Source of the DNA: JBJKPP01 sp046706145
Lineage (GTDB): Bacteria > Bacteroidota > Ignavibacteria > Ignavibacteriales > Ignavibacteriaceae
Reading direction: 5' to 3'
DNA: 7,004 nucleotides
Assembly (NCBI GenBank): GCA_046706145.1
Contig: JBJKPP010000254.1
Coordinates: 1 to 7,004 of the forward strand
Positions 5,931-7,004 of this stretch are shown one piece after another. Both the position numbers and the translations under genes were made by a program. The notes beneath the pieces were generated by a model. That model worked only from the letters and a program-made list of their open reading frames with translations, made no database searches and had not been told where the DNA came from. Position 1 is the stretch's first letter. Each line of letters begins with the position of its first letter.

Positions 5931-5961
5931 AATCCCTGCAAATAATGAGTTTGCAGGGATT
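5931..5961 (-). terminator. Terminator-like hairpin after the outer-membrane protein gene
   Basis: A perfect 12-base-pair stem, aatccctgcaaa (5931-5942) with tttgcagggatt (5950-5961), encloses a 7-base loop. It begins 48 bases after the stop codon of the minus-strand beta-barrel gene. On that strand it is followed by atagtttt, a weak T-run. Position and perfection support a Rho-independent terminator separating this gene from alkD. The rest of the 5862-6009 gap holds only AT-rich sequence and a perfect 10-base palindrome, agtaattact (5884-5893), 22 bases before the alkD start. Confidence 0.65.
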
Positions 5962-6009
5962 AAATTTGGTTTATTTAAACTCTCTCTCGAAAAAATGAAA
6001 GAAAATTTA

Positions 6010-6549
6010 TTAGAATTTAAAATCTACACCAACATCTAAACCGCCATAACTTATACTACCTTCACTGACTCGTGCAGTTAAAGCTATCGTTGGCGTAATC
6101 CAATATCTTGCGCCTGCTTGAATTGCAGCCCAAAAACCGCCAGCGGAAGCACTAAGTCCATAATTGTATGGTCCACTCCAACTCGTAGAACCAACATCGT
6201 ACGCAAGTACTATTCCAATATAAGGATCAAACTTGCTTTCTGGAATCTTAAAATGGTAATTTCCTTGTGCACCAATCAATATGTTTGTATAGCTCCATTT
6301 ACCATCAAAGAAAGTTTCGCTATATCCCCAATAACGGAATATACCGCCGATTCCAACAGTTCCTACATTTTGAAGTTCAACTCCGTATTCATAATTCAGA
6401 CCGAATTCAGGAGTAGAACCCAAAAACGAAAATCCAATTGAAGGCCCAAGATAGTTGCCTCCATTAACAAATTGTGCCTTTGCAGTATTAGGCAATAAAA
6501 GTAGAGCGCCAGCAACTACAGCAATAGCAAGTAGTTTTTTTATCTTCAT
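6010..6549 (-). CDS. Small secreted outer-membrane beta-barrel protein, function unknown
   Basis: The 179-residue precursor has a classical Sec signal peptide: MKIKK, a hydrophobic run (about 6-19), then an AKA-Q cleavage site after Ala25. The mature part of about 154 residues is rich in Gly, Tyr, Ser and aromatics in alternating patterns (for example VGIGGIFRYWGY, NILIGAQGNYHF, WAAIQAGARYWI). It ends in VGVDFKF, with the terminal phenylalanine used as a BAM assembly signal. Length fits an eight-stranded barrel of the OmpA/OmpW/OMP_b-brl type. There are no periplasmic domains and no catalytic motif. I do not recognise a specific family, so transport, adhesion or a purely structural role cannot be separated. 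It has a strong Shine-Dalgarno sequence and its own likely terminator, so it appears monocistronic and possibly well expressed. Confidence 0.85.
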   Translation of the reverse strand: MKIKKLLAIAVVAGALLLLPNTAKAQFVNGGNYLGPSIGFSFLGSTPEFGLNYEYGVELQNVGTVGIGGIFRYWGYSETFFDGKWSYTNILIGAQGNYHFKIPESKFDPYIGIVLAYDVGSTSWSGPYNYGLSASAGGFWAAIQAGARYWITPTIALTARVSEGSISYGGLDVGVDFKF

Positions 6550-6555
6550 TTATAA

Positions 6556-6561
6556 CTCCTT
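6556..6561 (-). promoter_or_regulatory. Shine-Dalgarno AAGGAG of the beta-barrel gene
   Basis: On the minus strand AAGGAG ends 6 bases before the ATG at 6549. It follows a run of A residues and fixes the start, which is also the start that gives a proper signal peptide. Confidence 0.8.
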
Positions 6562-6577
6562 TTTTTGTTGAGTATAA

Positions 6578-6583
6578 ATTATA
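6578..6583 (-). promoter_or_regulatory. Candidate -10 element of the beta-barrel gene
   Basis: A TATAAT on the minus strand lies 28 bases upstream of the ATG, which would give a short leader of about 20 bases containing the ribosome binding site. No convincing -35 hexamer is seen at 16-18 bases further upstream, and the region is AT-rich, so this is weak. Confidence 0.25.
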
Positions 6584-7004
6584 TGGTGTTGGTGTACTTG
6601 TTATTTATTAACTAAGATGATTAAACCAGAACTCGATGACACAGTAAAGAGATATTGATTTAATCGACTTTTTTTTAATGATATTATTCTCCCATTAATT
6701 TTTAAGCAATGCAAAAATACAAATAGACAGGTTTAGAGAAGTGGCCCACTAGAAAAAAAATAAAATTCATAAATTGAAGCTTTTTACTTAATTGGTCAAA
6801 CTTAAATAACATTTATATATATAGCAATATGTTTAATAAATAAAATTAAATGGTGATTCAAAATGATTCAACCGACCAATTGCTGGTTATTTTACAATTA
6901 AGAAACACTAAATAAGCAATTTCCTTTTCTATTTATGGAATCTCAAAACGAGAATTTCTGTTTCCTCAAGAACTTTCTACAAACTTCTTTTTTAACTAGA
7001 AACG
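6584..7004. other. AT-rich region without a supported gene
   Basis: No reading frame of credible length or recognisable content is present on either strand. What can be seen is an inverted repeat gattaaa (6619-6625) / tttaatc (6659-6665) followed by a run of eight T (6670-6677), an 11-base palindrome at 6740-6750, an inverted repeat aattggtc (6790-6797) / gaccaatt (6874-6881), and a tandem gattcaa (6855-6861 and 6865-6871). A frame opening with ATG at 6935 (MESQNENFCFLKNF...) runs off the window edge. With only 23 codons and no ribosome binding site it cannot be judged. Confidence 0.5.
6740..6750. repeat. Palindrome agtggcccact, possible mobile-element end remnant
   Basis: This perfect 11-base palindrome is GC-rich in an otherwise AT-rich region and is followed by a run of A. 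From memory, similar agtgg-ccact motifs occur as terminal repeats of some IS21-like elements. No transposase gene or second copy is seen here, so the element call is only a suggestion. Confidence 0.2.

Noticed and set aside
6118..6441. Plus-strand open frame of 107 codons
   Set aside because: It is antisense to the beta-barrel gene, which has a signal peptide, ribosome binding site and terminator. The plus-strand frame has none of these.
6619..6677. Plus-strand intrinsic terminator
   Set aside because: The stem is only 7 AT-rich pairs with a loop of over 30 bases, and no plus-strand gene lies upstream of it. The T-run alone is not enough.
6935..7004. Possible N-terminus MESQNENFCFLKNF... running off the window edge
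   Set aside because: There are only 23 codons, no ribosome binding site and no recognisable motif. It stays a possibility but cannot be supported.

Overview
The window is AT-rich chromosomal DNA with ordinary housekeeping genes. It looks like a bacterium of the Bacteroidota/Chlorobiota/Ignavibacteriota (FCB) group, with Ignavibacteria as my best guess. The reasons are the pairing of a Nif3-like C-terminus with a DUF164-type zinc-ribbon gene, short hairpins of the type common in such genomes (cccgac...gtcggg and gcctg...caggc), several genes without a Shine-Dalgarno sequence, and a small outer-membrane beta-barrel protein with an N-terminal signal peptide. The phylum call is inference, not a direct reading.

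Layout, left to right. Positions 1-89 hold the last 28 codons of a plus-strand gene, probably a Nif3-like dinuclear-metal protein. Its stop overlaps the ribosome binding site of a coiled-coil/zinc-ribbon protein (104-829, TTG start). A spacer of about 250 bases carries a strong hairpin and a candidate promoter. The RNase P RNA gene (rnpB, about 1081-1497) follows. Its P1, P2, P4, P6, P8 and P18 helices can all be paired by eye. Only 36 bases later a tight plus-strand run begins: recJ (1534-3246), yebC (3256-3984), ruvC (4011-4547) and ruvA (4567-5148). Converging on it from the minus strand, with a 5-base gap, is an AlkD-type DNA glycosylase gene (5154-5861). Further right is a minus-strand gene for a small outer-membrane beta-barrel protein (6010-6549), with a clear ribosome binding site and a terminator-like hairpin at 5931-5961. 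The last 450 bases or so have no gene I can support.

The genes form a recombination and repair neighbourhood. RecJ resects 5' ends, RuvA binds Holliday junctions, RuvC cuts them, and AlkD removes alkylated bases. YebC, a translation/regulatory factor, is a frequent neighbour of ruvC. No ruvB is present in the window.

I see no new multi-gene system. The most unusual signal is in rnpB: five hairpins in the RNA, at P3, P9, P12, P14 and P19, resemble one another (consensus close to tcccgac-N4-gtyggga). A second type of palindrome lies in frame inside the Nif3-like C-terminus. Together they suggest small palindromic elements that settle inside essential RNA and protein genes, comparable to the palindromic elements of Rickettsia.
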